This document shows positions 9,881-22,124 of a stretch of DNA of 64,000 bases, one piece after another; positions within the stretch are counted from its first letter, which is position 1; every line of letters starts with the position of its first letter. The notes under the pieces are model-generated. The model was not told the origin of the DNA, did not search any database, and saw only the letters and a list, made by a program, of their open reading frames with translations. The position numbers and the translations under genes were made by a program. Source of the DNA: Aquatica leii (lineage: Eukaryota; Arthropoda; Insecta; Coleoptera; Lampyridae); contig CM069432.1 in NCBI GenBank assembly GCA_035610365.1, forward strand, positions 164,050,035-164,114,034, read 5' to 3'.

Positions 9881-12772
9881 ATTAATTACAAGGTTATCAG
9901 ACGCCTTAATTGTAATGGTTGATCTATAACGATTATTTAACGTAACTTCCACTTACTAATTTGTGTTTCATATAAAAGAATTTTGCTATTATCAAGGGTA
10001 GAAATTTGGGAGCTATGCCGTCTCTCGGAAACTAAATGAATGATACTTTTATTACCGGTAGTGCTGAACTTGATATCAAGGTCCACGGGCGGTGTTGCGT
10101 ACTTTAACGCGAATGAGACTTGCTACGATTTACGGTAGCCGAGGAAATAACTTTTTAAATATCAACGTTTTAATTTTTTTTTGGCTCCCAGAGTCTATTT
10201 TTGGGACCTGCTTTCAGCTGGTGTGTATATTGTATGTATATTATTACCATTTCTGGTGGTGTTATGTAGATAATTAATTGCGGATTATACCAGTGGCGTA
10301 ACCGTCGAGGGGCCTTTTCTTCTGTTCCGGAAGGGGCTATGAATCAATATCTTTAATAAATGGTTATTGTTAATTCATACTATGTTTCTTTTGGGGGACC
10401 TCGGGTCTAGGATCTCCTTTTCTCCTACCTAGACTGTGTGTCTGCGATAAAAAAAATTCGAGAAGAGGTGGCGCACTTGGGCAATTAGCTTACCTAAAGA
10501 AAACTTTAATGTCTTACGATTTTCTTTTACCCGACGACCATCTACGGTGAGCCTAGCCGAAAGGTAAGCAACTCTCGGTAATTACTTTTAGTAATTTATT
10601 CTTTCTTTCTTTCTTTTTCTCCACCTCCCCCATTGGATCATAACAAATATTGTAACACATTAAACAACTTATTGTACATTTGTTGCATAATATTCACAAA
10701 TTTATTTTTTATTAAATAAAAACCTAGAACAAAACAAAAAAAACATTTTGATTATTTAATTGATTGCTTAATACACGTAGAAATAAAAAAAAAAAAAGAA
10801 TTAAAACCTTTAATAATAGATGTAAATCAAAGTAAATTAAACTATCAATTCATCATGCAGAATTGCAGTTTAAATTTGTCTTTTGTATCGTAATATTAAC
10901 TAAATTTAAACGCCGGTATATAAAGAAACAAAACAATGTTTGTGATACAGTTCAATTTTCAAATTTAGAAAACAGCGGTTGCTAGTTTATTTAATAGAAA
11001 CCTAATTAAATGTTGTCTAGTCGTATTTTTGTTTACAAATGTCAAATATTTAAGATCTTAGACCACAATATTGCTTTCAGTTTATATGTTGAAAGAAACG
11101 CTTCAGCGAGTATTGATTTCTCTAACACAAGCTTCTTATAAAGCGTAGATTTAAAGTTGAATACTGTCAAAGAATTTATAAACATTGTCAATACAAAGCT
11201 GTTAATCTACTTTAGGAATGTGTAGCTTACAGTTTAAAATATGTTGTTAAAGCTGCATTAAATAGGATAAAATATAAATCTTTTTCTTGTATAAATTAAT
11301 AACACACAGAAATTATAATTTACTATGTGTAATTAATTGATAAAGCTTGGTGTATATACATAAACAAAAATAAACGTTTACAACAATATTTAAGTTTTAA
11401 AATAAGCTATGTAATATAATTAAAAAAAACTTTTTTTAATATTACCTAACCAATGTGATAAATCTATTTTTTTGTTTTATTTTTGTAAATGTAATTGTAG
11501 TATAAATTAAATTAAAATTATTACAAAACAAGCAATATTACAGTTTTATTATTATGTATATTAACTAAAAATCTTTTTAAAATTTTATCTTTCTACTTTT
11601 AAACTTAATTTATATAATTTATATATAAGTATAAGTATTATAAAAATAATTTTTTTTGTAGTAAACATTATAGTAATAGTTTAGTTCTATTTTAACTATT
11701 TTTTTTATAGAGTTTATAATATGCAATTGTAAGCTTCGTGAATACTAAACTAAAGGCAACGCTCTTTATATTGCGTTATGCAAGAAATTTATGTAATTTA
11801 TTGTCATACCACTTACTTTTATAAGTCCAACTATACTCGAATCACTTCTATGTTCTAAGCTGCAAATACTAAATTGAATTGTAGACGGCATTTCTAAACG
11901 ATGGGACAATTGTCTTTGGAATGTTTGATGACGTGTCGGAACAATCGGAAGTGTCGTTTGACGAAGAACCTGAAACAAATTGACAATTTAAATTCTTGAT
12001 TATGTAATATAGTAGTATTTATGGTTGTTTTATTGTAAATGCATTTTGGAATATACAGTTCTGAATGTCCAGTCTGGTTACGACGCAGTCATAATTATTA
12101 GCATTTGAAACTCAAACAAAAATTGCTACTAACGTTTTTATTTGTATTGTTGATAGTGAGAATAATGCATAAGTACGTTTTAATAATTTATATAATTACA
12201 TTTACGACTTCTTAGACTGAAGTTTAGTTTAAAATATGTGCCGTACTATTTATAATAATATATAATAAACAAACAAATTTTAGTTTATTATTACGTAACG
12301 TAAAAAACACTTTTTTCCACTACTAGTTGTATAGGCTTTCATTATTATGTATAATAGTAGGTTGTGAAGTTGTACTTTTTTAAGCGCAGGTAAACAATAT
12401 ATTATTATTAACTAGTAGTTAATAATGAACATATTACATTTTCTAATAATACTATACCAATTTTAAAGAAAAAAGGTTTACGAGACTGTCGACCAAGAGC
12501 AAGAGATTGTATTTAATGCTAATTTAAGCTTTCAAATCGTTCATTTAATAAATAATTTGGTTTTAAAAAGTAAGTTATTTGAAGTTTGCGCTTAACTAAA
12601 TGTGAATTTGAAATGAATTCAATATACTTTAGATATAATCAATGCGTAAAGTAATAATGTTGTTAAACAACTTTAGTAAATTTACCAAAAAAAATACGTA
12701 CGTTATCTATTTATTTTTGTATTATATCACAATTAATAATACTAGTATTAAAAAAAATTGTATATATACTAC
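9881..12772. other. AT-rich stretch, possible untranslated exon at its start
   Basis: About 10000-10570 is somewhat less AT-rich and ends with a good splice-donor-like CGAAAGGTAAGC at 10559-10570, which might close a 5' UTR exon. From 10620 to 12770 the sequence is very AT-rich with no recognisable gene or repeat. A TTTC microsatellite lies near 10600-10617. Confidence 0.35.
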
Positions 12773-12873
12773 GGTTGAGAAGTTCATTATAACCTACGCG
12801 ATTTATATCCCTCGACGCTTCGCGTCTCGCGAAATAATCTATCGCTTAGATTATAATGATACACTTCTCAACC
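12773..12873. repeat. GC-core hairpin, CTCG-core type, copy 2
   Basis: The left arm GGTTGAGAAGT and right arm ACTTCTCAACC flank an imperfect palindrome. Its centre CTCGACGCTTCGCGTCTCGCG (about 12812-12832) contrasts with AT-rich surroundings. Arms pair over most of 50 bases. The open frame covering it (12642-12884) is not a gene. Confidence 0.7.
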
Positions 12874-13361
12874 TTGATATCTGATATACTATTATTAGAA
12901 TTGTTAATTATATAATTATTTCAACGTATAGGATCTAAAAAAGCAATTAAATTTGTACAATTTATATAGATGATGGGTTAATTTCTTTACTATTTATTTA
13001 TTATTTTTAGGATACATTAGGTTTGCTTCAATAGCAAAAAACTTTAAGATGTCGAACGCGTATTAGTTATAATTGCTAATTGTAAAATTTTAACAATTAT
13101 TAGAGAATGTTAATGCGCGATGATAGTTGAACTTAAATTATAAATAAAAAGTAAAAGTATTTTTAAATTATTATTGTCAAGTTAAAGTGCGTTATATTTA
13201 AGTAAATCTACAGTTTTAACAATTTTAGTAAATTCAAGACTGAGTTTTTTGATAATTTATTTACAGAAAAATATGTATATACAAAAATATTATTTTACAA
13301 AGATTAAAATATTACAAAAAGAAACATTTTTGGATGTAACTTGCAGTATGCTTACAAGCAA
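12874..13361. other. AT-rich non-coding stretch
   Basis: Nothing recognisable. Confidence 0.55.
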
Positions 13362-14845
13362 CCCAAGCAACACTAATTTCAATGAAAACGATTAAACGAA
13401 TATTCAACTAGAATCTAGTAAATTTTAGTATATGGTGTATTTAATACACCTGCTTCATCTACGATATTTTACTTCAACAGGTATACCAAATGATGTTTTT
13501 CCACCGATTCCATCTTAACTTGCAATTAATTTAGAAAAGCTTTATTTTTTAAATTAATATTATTAGTAGGTACATTAAATATTTCACTGAAATCATTCTT
13601 TTAATATTTTTTGTGCGACAATTTTTGGTAGACTAACCGTTTCAGAGATACTAAACATTGTACCATTATAGTTACTGAGTATTTTATAGTAATGTGCATC
13701 AGAATTTTATTTTATAATAATGATTTATAAAACTGCTATACTTTTTCTTATTAACAACATTAGCAGTCATTTTAGTAAATTTTCTAAGCTAGTTTTTATA
13801 AAACTATTTATAACCGTTTTTGGCAGACTGACAGTTTACGAGATCTAGACATTAAACCATTACATGCTACACTGTTTCAGTGTATATAGTAATGCTTATC
13901 TGTTTAATTAGGTATTAACATTTATTCGATTTCTTTTCAATAAAGATATTTTATAGGAAAAAAGATACATGTTTAATGGTAACGTAGCTTATCCTCCTGT
14001 TTGTGAAGTTGTAATTAGTAATAGATCTTATCTTCCTTACATGTTTAGTTTTTTACAATAACAAAACAATTAATTTATTAGAACACTCATTAAAATTGTG
14101 GAATCAGCCAAAAGCCACCAACGCTAAACGCTCGTGCCATAAAACAAACGATTACATCACACTCACATCAAAGTTAACAGAGCTAAATCTATACGCGTTT
14201 TCAGTGTTCAGTGCACGTCTATACATTTATTATATCTAATTATAGTGTTGACAGAGCAATGCGGATCTATGGTTGTATTTCGTGTATGTAAGATCCTTTT
14301 AAGACGCCGCTACATGTCTATGGTATCCAACTTGATAAATATGTACTCTAAATAATAAAATATACGATTGTTTAGTAGTAATAATTATACTTTAAAATCT
14401 TAAGCTTTTGCGTTAATTTTGATTATGATTAGAAGCGACTTTTGACTTATAGCGCGTCTGGGCGTTTAACTACGACGCGGTCTAAGCCGAAAGTCGCTTA
14501 TAATTATAAGAGTTTTACTTGTTTTAAACGGTTACAGTTATAACTGCCATATTGTTTTTGGCAAGGTTTTATTAGCAAAAACAAAATTTACTGCTTAAAC
14601 TAAACTAATACATATACCTGCCTAAATCAGAAACAATAGATTTTTCTGTAAATTTATACTTCTTAAAACTTTTAATGAGATGTTGAGTATAATAGTAATA
14701 AGTTACACAAAATTGTCTATACAAAAGGTATGATGCATTGATTTCATTACAGAAGCTACGAAGAAACCGTAGAAGTGTATGACATAAATATTACAGGCCA
14801 AGATTGGTTAAAATAGGCTAAGCATCGCTACAACAACCACCATAA
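13362..14845 (+). repeat. Long dispersed repeat R2, copy 1
   Basis: It is homologous along its length to 16551-19622. Shared landmarks in the same order include the start CCCAAGCAACA, TATGGTGTATTTAATACACC, ATCAGCCAAAAGCCACCAAC (about 14103 and 17126), TATACGCGTTTTCAGTGTT, ATACGATTGTTTAGTAGTAA, ACATATACCTGCCTAAATCA, and the end TAAGCATCGCTACAACAA. No coding frame is visible. It could be a non-autonomous transposon or an old segmental duplication. This copy carries a foldback insertion (14425-14512) absent from copy 2. Confidence 0.75.
14425..14512. repeat. Small foldback element, family ACGCGGTCTAAGCC
   Basis: The left arm AGCGACTTTTGACTTATAGC and right arm GACGCGGTCTAAGCCGAAAG pair over about 25 bases around a loop. 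Part of the right half recurs near 35790-35825, and its GGTCTAAGCC core recurs near 57422-57431. Confidence 0.65.
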
Positions 14846-15159
14846 TTTTTAATTTTTTGGAATGTGTAATTGAAGTTTTTTAATTTCTTGTTTAAACTAT
14901 TTTTTCTAATACTATTTGTTAAGTTAGAATCTTAATACTTTTATTAATTATGTATTTTGTTTTTTTTTTGTTACTATCATTAGATACAAACGATAACGTA
15001 AAAAACCTATTATAGACAGCTTTTTAGCAAAAATCAGTTATCGTGTGTATATAACTAGAACTGTTTTTAAATCTGTGTCTAATGTTTTAGTTTAGCTCTA
15101 TCATATGTTTTCTAACTGTTGACTAACTTTTGTTTATTCTTGTTCGTCTACAATCCGCT
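14846..15159. other. AT-rich non-coding stretch
   Basis: Nothing recognisable. Confidence 0.5.
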
Positions 15160-15690
15160 AATAGCCATAATCAGATATTTTTTGAGGTTAATTTCATTGG
15201 TGCGACTCCATTTAATGGCACCGTTAGTATAAACTAAATTTTTATATTAGGTTAGTTTCTCTGGTCTAGGTCTAGTATTTGCTATATTTTTAGGCGAGTT
15301 ACATTCTCTCTTGGAGTTAATAGATTCTTAACCAGTTCATTTGTGTATTTGTTTAACTTTTCCCTGTATCTACTGCTGTTTTGTGGATTACTTCTTTTAC
15401 GGTTGGTATCTTCAGATATTCGTGTTTTTTGTTGTTTCTGACAAACCAGTGAAATAGTTCTCAGTGCAATGTTTTGAAATATCTAGAGGATTTCGATGTT
15501 GGTATTGCTAGCACAGCCCCAGACTTCTATCCCATATGTTCATATTGGTTGTATGATCGCCTTGTTAAGAAGCAATTTGTTACTGAGGGTCAGTACGCTA
15601 TCGGCAGAGTAGCATTTTATAGATGCGTGTTTCTAGCAAAACAAATACGCCCACTAGTGCCAACACCAACCATCGTTAACTAATATCTAA
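15160..15690 (-). mobile_element. Decayed Jockey-clade LINE, copy 3 (C-terminal ORF2 scrap)
   Basis: On the minus strand around 15600-15480 the reading is LSNKLLLNKAIIQPI, a stop, TYGIEVWGCASNTNIEIL. This matches the conserved C-terminal segment that follows the reverse-transcriptase domain in Jockey ORF2. Further along (about 15430-15300) PTVKEVIHKTA and TPRENVTRL fit the extreme C-terminus. Stops and one or more shifts break the frame. The plus-strand open frame at 15474-15683 is the shadow of this sequence. It is the third LINE piece in the same orientation. Confidence 0.65.
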
Positions 15691-16550
15691 TTGTGATTTA
15701 ACGTTTTGTATATGTTTTTTAATATTAAATTTTAAATTAAATTTCAAATAATCTACAATCCTTTCGAATAATACGTATGTTGACCAATTAAAAAAAATCA
15801 TTTGATCTTAACAAATAAATTGGAATAATTTATTAAATAATACATAAAATAGGAGTGTGAATAAATCATTAGTGTACAAGCACAACTGATGTAACAAGTT
15901 TTGCAATTCAGTATGTAAAATCACAATTACTTGTGTTATTTAAAAAAAATATTGTGTTGTTAAGGTCGATGTGTTTTATTAATGTTTTTTTGTATTGTTA
16001 TTACTTACTGTTGCTCTCGCATGTTGTAATTTAATCGTTCGAGCTACTGCAATTTAGCATTCGCTTTTCTAAATCCATTTGCCACCTGCTGCATTGCGAT
16101 GAAATAATTTATTATGTTATATGTACAAGCTATAATTGCTTAATATACTGTTTTTGTATAAATTTGTAAAACATTTACTTCATGTGATTTAATTTTGTAT
16201 TAATATTAATCATATCTACTTTACGCTTTATAAACATCAGTTAACTAAGTTTAGCTAAAGTACTTTTTGATTAAATATTAGAATACAACATATTAATTTT
16301 TACTATTTCGGAAACCGCGTTTAATTTATTTATTTATTAATTTATATAAACAAGAAGTAGTTAATTGTTTTATAAACCAGGTTAAAAGTAACTTGTGTTT
16401 GTTTACAACTTTTGTATCTAATTTTCTACAAGTTATTATCTGTTTATAATAACTAAAATAAAATTGTTTTAATATCTGCAAATAATTTTTTTAAAAACTT
16501 TTTTGTAGTATTTTAATTACTTTCAGAAATAAAAATTCTTTATTTAATAT
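15691..16550. other. AT-rich stretch with a possible minus-strand exon scrap
   Basis: Minus-strand sequence at about 16107-16010 is open apart from one TAG and reads FIAMQQVANGFRKANAKLQ, then LERLNYNMREQQ, followed by GTAAGT. It looks like a coding exon with a donor site but is too short to name. Everything else is AT-rich. Confidence 0.3.
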
Positions 16551-19500
16551 CCCAAGCAACATTAATTTCAATGTAATCGTTGATTAAACAAATATTCAAC
16601 TATAATCTAGTAAATTTTATTATATGGTGTACTTAATACACTTGTATACCAGATATAATTTTTTCCACCGATTATTTTTTTTTACATTAAACAGTTTACT
16701 AAAATCGGTCTTATAATATTTTTTGTGCGACAATTTTTGATAAACTGGCCGTTTCAGAGATACTAAATGTTATACTATTATAGTTACTGGGTATGTTACT
16801 AATAATGTGCACTAGAATTTTATTTTATAATAATGATTTAAAAAACCGCTATACTTGTCTCATTAACAAAATTAGTAGCTATTTTTGCAAATTTTCTTAG
16901 TTAGTTTTTATAAAAATATTTATAATCGTTTGTGGTAGACTGACAGTTTACGAGATCTAGACATTAAACTATTGTATGTTACATTAATGCCTATCTATTT
17001 GGTTAGGTATTAGCATTTATTTAATTTTTTTTTGATTTAGATATTTTATATGAAAGAAGTTATATGTTTAGTTTTGTACAATCACAGTATGATTAATTTA
17101 ATGTACCACTCATTAAAATTGTGGTATCAGCCAAAAGCCACCAACGCTCAACGGTTGGGTAATAAAACAAAAGATCACATCACACTCACTCAGAGTTAAA
17201 TCTATACGCGTTTTCAGTGTTTAGTGCACGACTAAACATTTTTTATATGTAATTATAGTGGCGACAAAGTGAGGTTTTGTTTTACTATTAAATATTGAGC
17301 AAATAGAAAAAATCGTGCATGTCGGTTCTGTTGAATGCAATATTGCGCAATTATTTGCAACAAGTGTTTTTTAAGACGTCGCTACACGTTTGACATTTAT
17401 CAAACACCAAATACAAAATTTGAAATTTGGCAAATACTTCCAATACGCAAATGTTTACCAACAGTGAATAAGTATATGGTATCCAAACATCAAAGCATCA
17501 TAATTTTGTACTCTTAGTGATCAAATATACGATTGTTTAGTAGTAATAGTTATACTTTAAAATTTACTGTTTAAAATTTTCTAAAGTAAAGAAGGTATCC
17601 AGCGAACACAAAAGCATCGTGACTGATAAAGTTTGAGTTTTTAATGATAAGGCACGTAGAGTATATTTAAGCTGTTGTGATTATTTTATTATAATCGAGT
17701 TGAAATGATTACGAAAATATTTACTACGCATCACATTTGGTATTTGAGAATTTTTATGTTTTTTTTATTTAACCGAACTGAACTTGTATCTTTTTAAATG
17801 TCTACCTTGCAGTAATCTAAAGTTTTAAACTCTATTTGTTTTAACTTATTACTTCTTTTCAAATCTACTAAAGATGTTAAACACAAAAAGCTTTAAAAAA
17901 ACTAATACATATACCTGCCTAAATCAGAAACAATAGATTTTCGGTAAATTTATAGTCTTAAAACTTGTAATGAGATGTTGAGTATAATAGTATTAATTTA
18001 CACAAACTTGCCCATACAGCACCCAATATCCGGAAGATGTCAGTTTCTTGGTCAATTCATAGATGTATGTATGGCTATTATGGCTATTTAAACAATATCC
18101 ATGGGATATCATAAAAACGATATATTTAGAAGATCATTTAAACTATATCCGTAGGATATCTTTCACTGGCTTTTCAGCTGTTTTAGCTAATGCTTCACCC
18201 CGTTGTTTCGTTTTGTGCTGTGATCTTGATTGTTCCGTACGCAAAAAAAAAGAATGAAAAAATATTTATTGGAGTAAGTAAGTAATTACGCTTGTTTTCG
18301 TATTCTTTATTTATTTATTTATTTAAAAAATTTAATTTAAAAAATAACTTTTAGATTTTATATAAGCGAAAGTGAGGTTAGAGTTATTCTAACAACAATT
18401 TTATCGTTTAGCTAAACAATATGCAAGTATTTCTATTACTGAACTAAAGCTTCGTGTAAGGTCTCAAAAACAACTTGACGCTTTGAGAAAGTATCTTTAA
18501 ACAGAAGAAAATATGAACAATTCCGTAAGTATTGTACTGGTTTTCTAACTCTTTAGTTTACATTCAATGGATGTGTAACTTTAGATAAGAGAAATTGTAA
18601 AAATATGGGGGACAATGCGGAGGAGTTAGTTCATAAAGAGCTAGTTCTTCCAAAATTGATTAATAATGCTGTTTTACACCGTTGAAAATTGCTCGATTAA
18701 AAAGGTAAGAAAGCCTTTACATATTTATCAACAAAAACACTTATACTAAATAAATTAAAATTATGTTTAATTTATTTGAGTATAATAACTGTTCTAGAAG
18801 TTTTGGAAAAAATCATCTAACAGCAATAAACTAAAAAACAAGAAGCAATGGCCATCGTTGGTTTTTTGAAAAGGTCTAAAGAACGGGCAGAAATGCAATG
18901 AAGAAAATTAATCGTCTCTATCCTGAAATATTGATACTTATTGTTAAACAATGGATTTTTTTTAAATGGGAATTTTTTTGAAGGTTTTGTAATATTTTTG
19001 TGCAATAAAAGTAAAATATATTATATCTCAAAGTCATCTTATTTCGGATATCCTTAGGTCATCTTATTTCTGATATCTGTAAAATGTCTGACTTAGTTGT
19101 CCGTAGGATATTCAATTCTGTGTTATTCTGCTTTTCTCAAGATTTCTATAAGATATTGGTCGGCGGTGAAATTGATATCCCTCGTATATAGGCATATCTA
19201 GTATGAGATATCTGTTGAGGTAAATAATAATAATAAATTCTTCGAAGGACCATGTACATTTGTACATTAAACATTTTGGTAACAATGCGTTGCTACTTGC
19301 ATGAGTCAATGCTAACTACATACTACTTTTTTATAAAACTACTCATGCGCTGCGTATAAATCTATCACGCACATTAAATAAACTTACAAATCTTTTATAT
19401 CAACATACGTCTTAACAATATCAGTAGGATATCATTAGGATTGAAGTGTGCTGTGTGGGTGTTTCTACAAAAGTTGTGATGCATTTATTTTATTACAGAA

Positions 19501-19622
19501 GCTGTGAAAATATTTTGCACTGCATCAACCATTTCAGAAACCGTAGAAGTATATGGCAAAAATATTTCAGGTCAAGATTCGTTAAAATAGGTTAAGCATC
19601 GCTACAACAACAAACACCATAA
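16551..19622 (+). repeat. Long dispersed repeat R2, copy 2 (split)
   Basis: This is the homologue of 13362-14845, in two parts: 16551-18010 and 19460-19622. The interruption is a 1.45-kb insertion. Copy 2 also has extra sequence near 17280-17380 and 17570-17900. Copy 1 provides the uninterrupted reference for the insertion point. Confidence 0.75.
18011..19459. mobile_element. DNA transposon inserted in R2 copy 2
   Basis: The ends are inverted: left CCCATACAGCAC, right GTGCTGTGTGGG (one mismatch over 12). Inside each end are repeated motifs of the form TATCC-n-GGATATC (for example about 18101-18109, 18149-18160, 19048-19057, 19427-19433), which look like subterminal transposase-binding sites. 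Comparison with R2 copy 1 shows it splits a continuous sequence, with little or no target duplication (TG at most under these ends). The middle (18360-18700) has coding-like scraps but no recognised domain. The superfamily is not established. Confidence 0.6.
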
Positions 19623-19968
19623 GTTTACAGTATATTTATACAAAAACTGTTAATGTTTACTTTACGTTAAGAAGTAACTTGTATCTATGTGATACATGCA
19701 ACGTGTATCTATGGTTTATATGGAACGTGTTTCTTTAAGTTATATGTATCGTGTATGTCAAGTTCACTATCCACGTAAATACAACGTTTATCGGACGGAG
19801 ATTATATTGTGGAATAGTAGTTGCTATAAATGTGCTCTCCACTATAAAACATCAGATAAAGCAAACCGTAAATATACGTTTATTTAACCAAATAATACTC
19901 ATTGGAACGTTAACTTAAGGTCTAACACAAATTGAATTGAGTTGTACATTTAACAGAAGTAAGCTATC
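19623..19968. other. Non-coding spacer
   Basis: It contains a short internal quasi-repeat (ACGTGTATCT and ACGTGTTTCT near 19690-19730) and an unconvincing 63-codon frame at 19696-19887. No gene is supported. Confidence 0.45.
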
Positions 19969-20521
19969 TACTACTGTCAGCGTCTCACGAGAAGGCACTT
20001 GGGGACTGAGGTAAAGGGATCGCAATTTTATGCGTTTTCGTCACTCAAGCGCATATTACTGCTGGTCCTAAAAACATCATTATCAATTCGGTATAGTTGC
20101 ATCTTAGCATAATATTTGTGTTTTTGTAGAAGTGTTATTTTTTGTGTGTTATTATACGTGTTACCGTTGTTATTTTAAATCGTTATTTTGTTGATGAAAT
20201 AATTATAAACTTACAACAGGATAGTAATGAAATACTGATATAAATTAAGTGATACAAAAATTACTATTAACTTTTATGTTCTAAAAGTTTTTTTAAAATG
20301 ACAATGTGATTGTATTATAATTGACACAAAAAAATTACGTCATCGACACTTTTCTATTCACGATAAGATAATAAGTTTAAGCATGTATGAATTATGTTGT
20401 GTATGTTTTTATTTCGGTGAAGGTTACTTGTTCAACCTTCACCAAAGTGTAATATATCAAGTTTTAGTAGGCATAAACGCATTCCTTCCGGGTGCCTTCT
20501 TGTCAGCCGCTGACAGTAGTA
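19969..20521. mobile_element. Non-autonomous element with TACTACTGTCAGCG inverted ends
   Basis: The left end TACTACTGTCAGCGTCTCAC and the right end (read inverted, TTACTACTGTCAGCGGCTGA) match over about 33 bases, including AGAAGGCAC further in. The interior of about 480 bases is AT-rich and contains a hairpin near 20416-20445 (GGTGAAGGTT, loop, AACCTTCACC). Target duplication is unclear. Confidence 0.6.
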
Positions 20522-20689
20522 ACTAAATATTTAGATGCAGATCTATAAATATTGCTAAAACAAACAACATAAAACACAATCTGTTGTGATGTTAAAATTC
20601 AAATATAAATTAAACCCAAATACTAAATAAGATTATAACAAACTTATTTATAAAGTTATTAACGACATTTAAAAATACGGCGTCTTATT
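20522..20689. other. AT-rich spacer
   Basis: Nothing recognisable. Confidence 0.5.
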
Positions 20690-21369
20690 TCGACGCGGCC
20701 ACTTCGACGCTCCCACTTCGACACCGCCGCTTCGACGCCAGATCGTTTCGACATTATTTTGACGCGAGATCATCTCGACGCGACCTCATCTCGACGAGAA
20801 CTCATCCTTGAAATCATGAATTTTGTATTTTTAATTTATTCAACGTTACGGTAATTTCTTTAATGTAATGTAAGTATCGGTTTAGTTATAAAAAAAACTG
20901 CAATATAGGTTATTAAATAGGTCAAAGACAATTAGGAAAATATAGGTATATAATATAAAGACCTGATTTGATACTATGGCAATAAAGTGATGATGTTAGA
21001 ATACATTAGAGGCATCGCACACAATTTTTTCATAGATTAAGATGCATATTGTTACTTATTTTTTATTATATCTGTTATTATTTCTTAATATACATTTGTA
21101 TCCGGTTTTCTTTCTATATTGATGATACGTGTACTAGTGTCATTGTAGAAATCAAATCGAAACACCTTATTTTTAGTTTGAAGTAAAGGCGGTATTGCGG
21201 TGTGTTCTAGCGTTGGGATGAGCTCGCGTCGAAATGAACTCGCGTCGAGATGATCTCGCGTCAAGATGAACTTGCGTCGAGTTGATCTTGCGTCAAGATG
21301 AGCTCGCATCGAAACAAAGGTGTCGAAATGGATGCGTCGACGTGGTCGCGTCGAAACGAGCTGCTTCGT
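20690..21369. mobile_element. Foldback-type element with 16-bp minisatellite arms
   Basis: The left arm (20690-20807) and right arm (21216-21369) are inverted relative to one another. Both are tandem arrays of a unit near GACGCGAGATCATCTC; the right arm has about six good 16-bp units and shorter outer ones. The two arms align in register, including the irregular outer units (CGACACC block near 20718 and its mirror near 21328). The interior of about 400 bases is AT-rich and non-coding. The architecture recalls Drosophila Foldback and Galileo elements, but the unit itself is not one I recognise. The minus-strand frame at 21085-21408 is an artefact of the repeat. Confidence 0.75.
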
Positions 21370-21409
21370 TAACAATATGACGTTTTTACGAAAACTCTGA
21401 TGTGCCACA

Positions 21410-22124
21410 TAATATGTTTTAAAAACAACCTGTTACGATCATTTTGTTTAATTATTCTTATCCATATTTTTTTCGATGCATTAGTTATTTTCTATGCTTT
21501 TACCGGGACGTGAAACACTATTTACAAGTTAAACCAACTTTACGTTATACGCATGCTTTAAGATAAAAATGCATTAAGAGGTAGCCATCTTTATATAGAA
21601 AACGAGAACAGCGAATTTTTGGAACCAGCTGCATTTTGTTTATGCATCCACTAGTTTGGGATTTTAAAATTTCCAAATTCGCCTACTACTTGCTTTTTAT
21701 GAAGAATTCCGATAGTAGTTTTGGTGTCTTCACTCGCATTAGCGGATTTCGAAGCAGTAGTACCCTTAGATTAATCATAACTCTGTAAGGAGTGTCTTGG
21801 CTACTCTTAGATTTTTTTTGCGTATTGTAATTCGCCTGTCATTAGGTAACCGTTTCCGGTAGTTTAGTAGCGAAACGGAAGTTGTATCCCCACGCAAGGA
21901 CTTTAATTGTCAGAGATAGTAGGCGTGATTCAACCAGTTAATGTTTGGTGGTTTTATTGTTGCTGCTACTACGGGAGGAACCTAAATTCTTGCTACTTGT
22001 AGCCCTGGTTAATTTACCGCAGATTCAGGAACCCAAGATAAGCTATAAAACTTTCTTAATTTTATTTTTATTAATTTAGTTCGTTAAGCATGGCATGTAC
22101 TTGAGCATGCGTAGTTATTATTAG
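21410..22124. other. Mixed-composition stretch before a candidate exon
   Basis: About 21640-22000 is less AT-rich and unrecognised; it may be intron or an old repeat. It ends with an acceptor-like TTATTATTAG at 22115-22124. Confidence 0.35.

Noticed and set aside
15474..15683. Plus-strand 69-codon frame that looks protein-like
   Set aside because: It is the shadow of the minus-strand Jockey ORF2 C-terminus, which has recognisable motifs.
18011..19459. Assignment of this insertion to hAT on the basis of CAGCAC ends
   Set aside because: The better inverted-end match begins at CCCA and comparison with the empty R2 copy does not support an 8-bp duplication.
21085..21408. Minus-strand 107-codon frame rich in Arg, His and Leu
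   Set aside because: The repeating peptide is a translation of the 16-bp minisatellite arm; the rest is the non-coding core.
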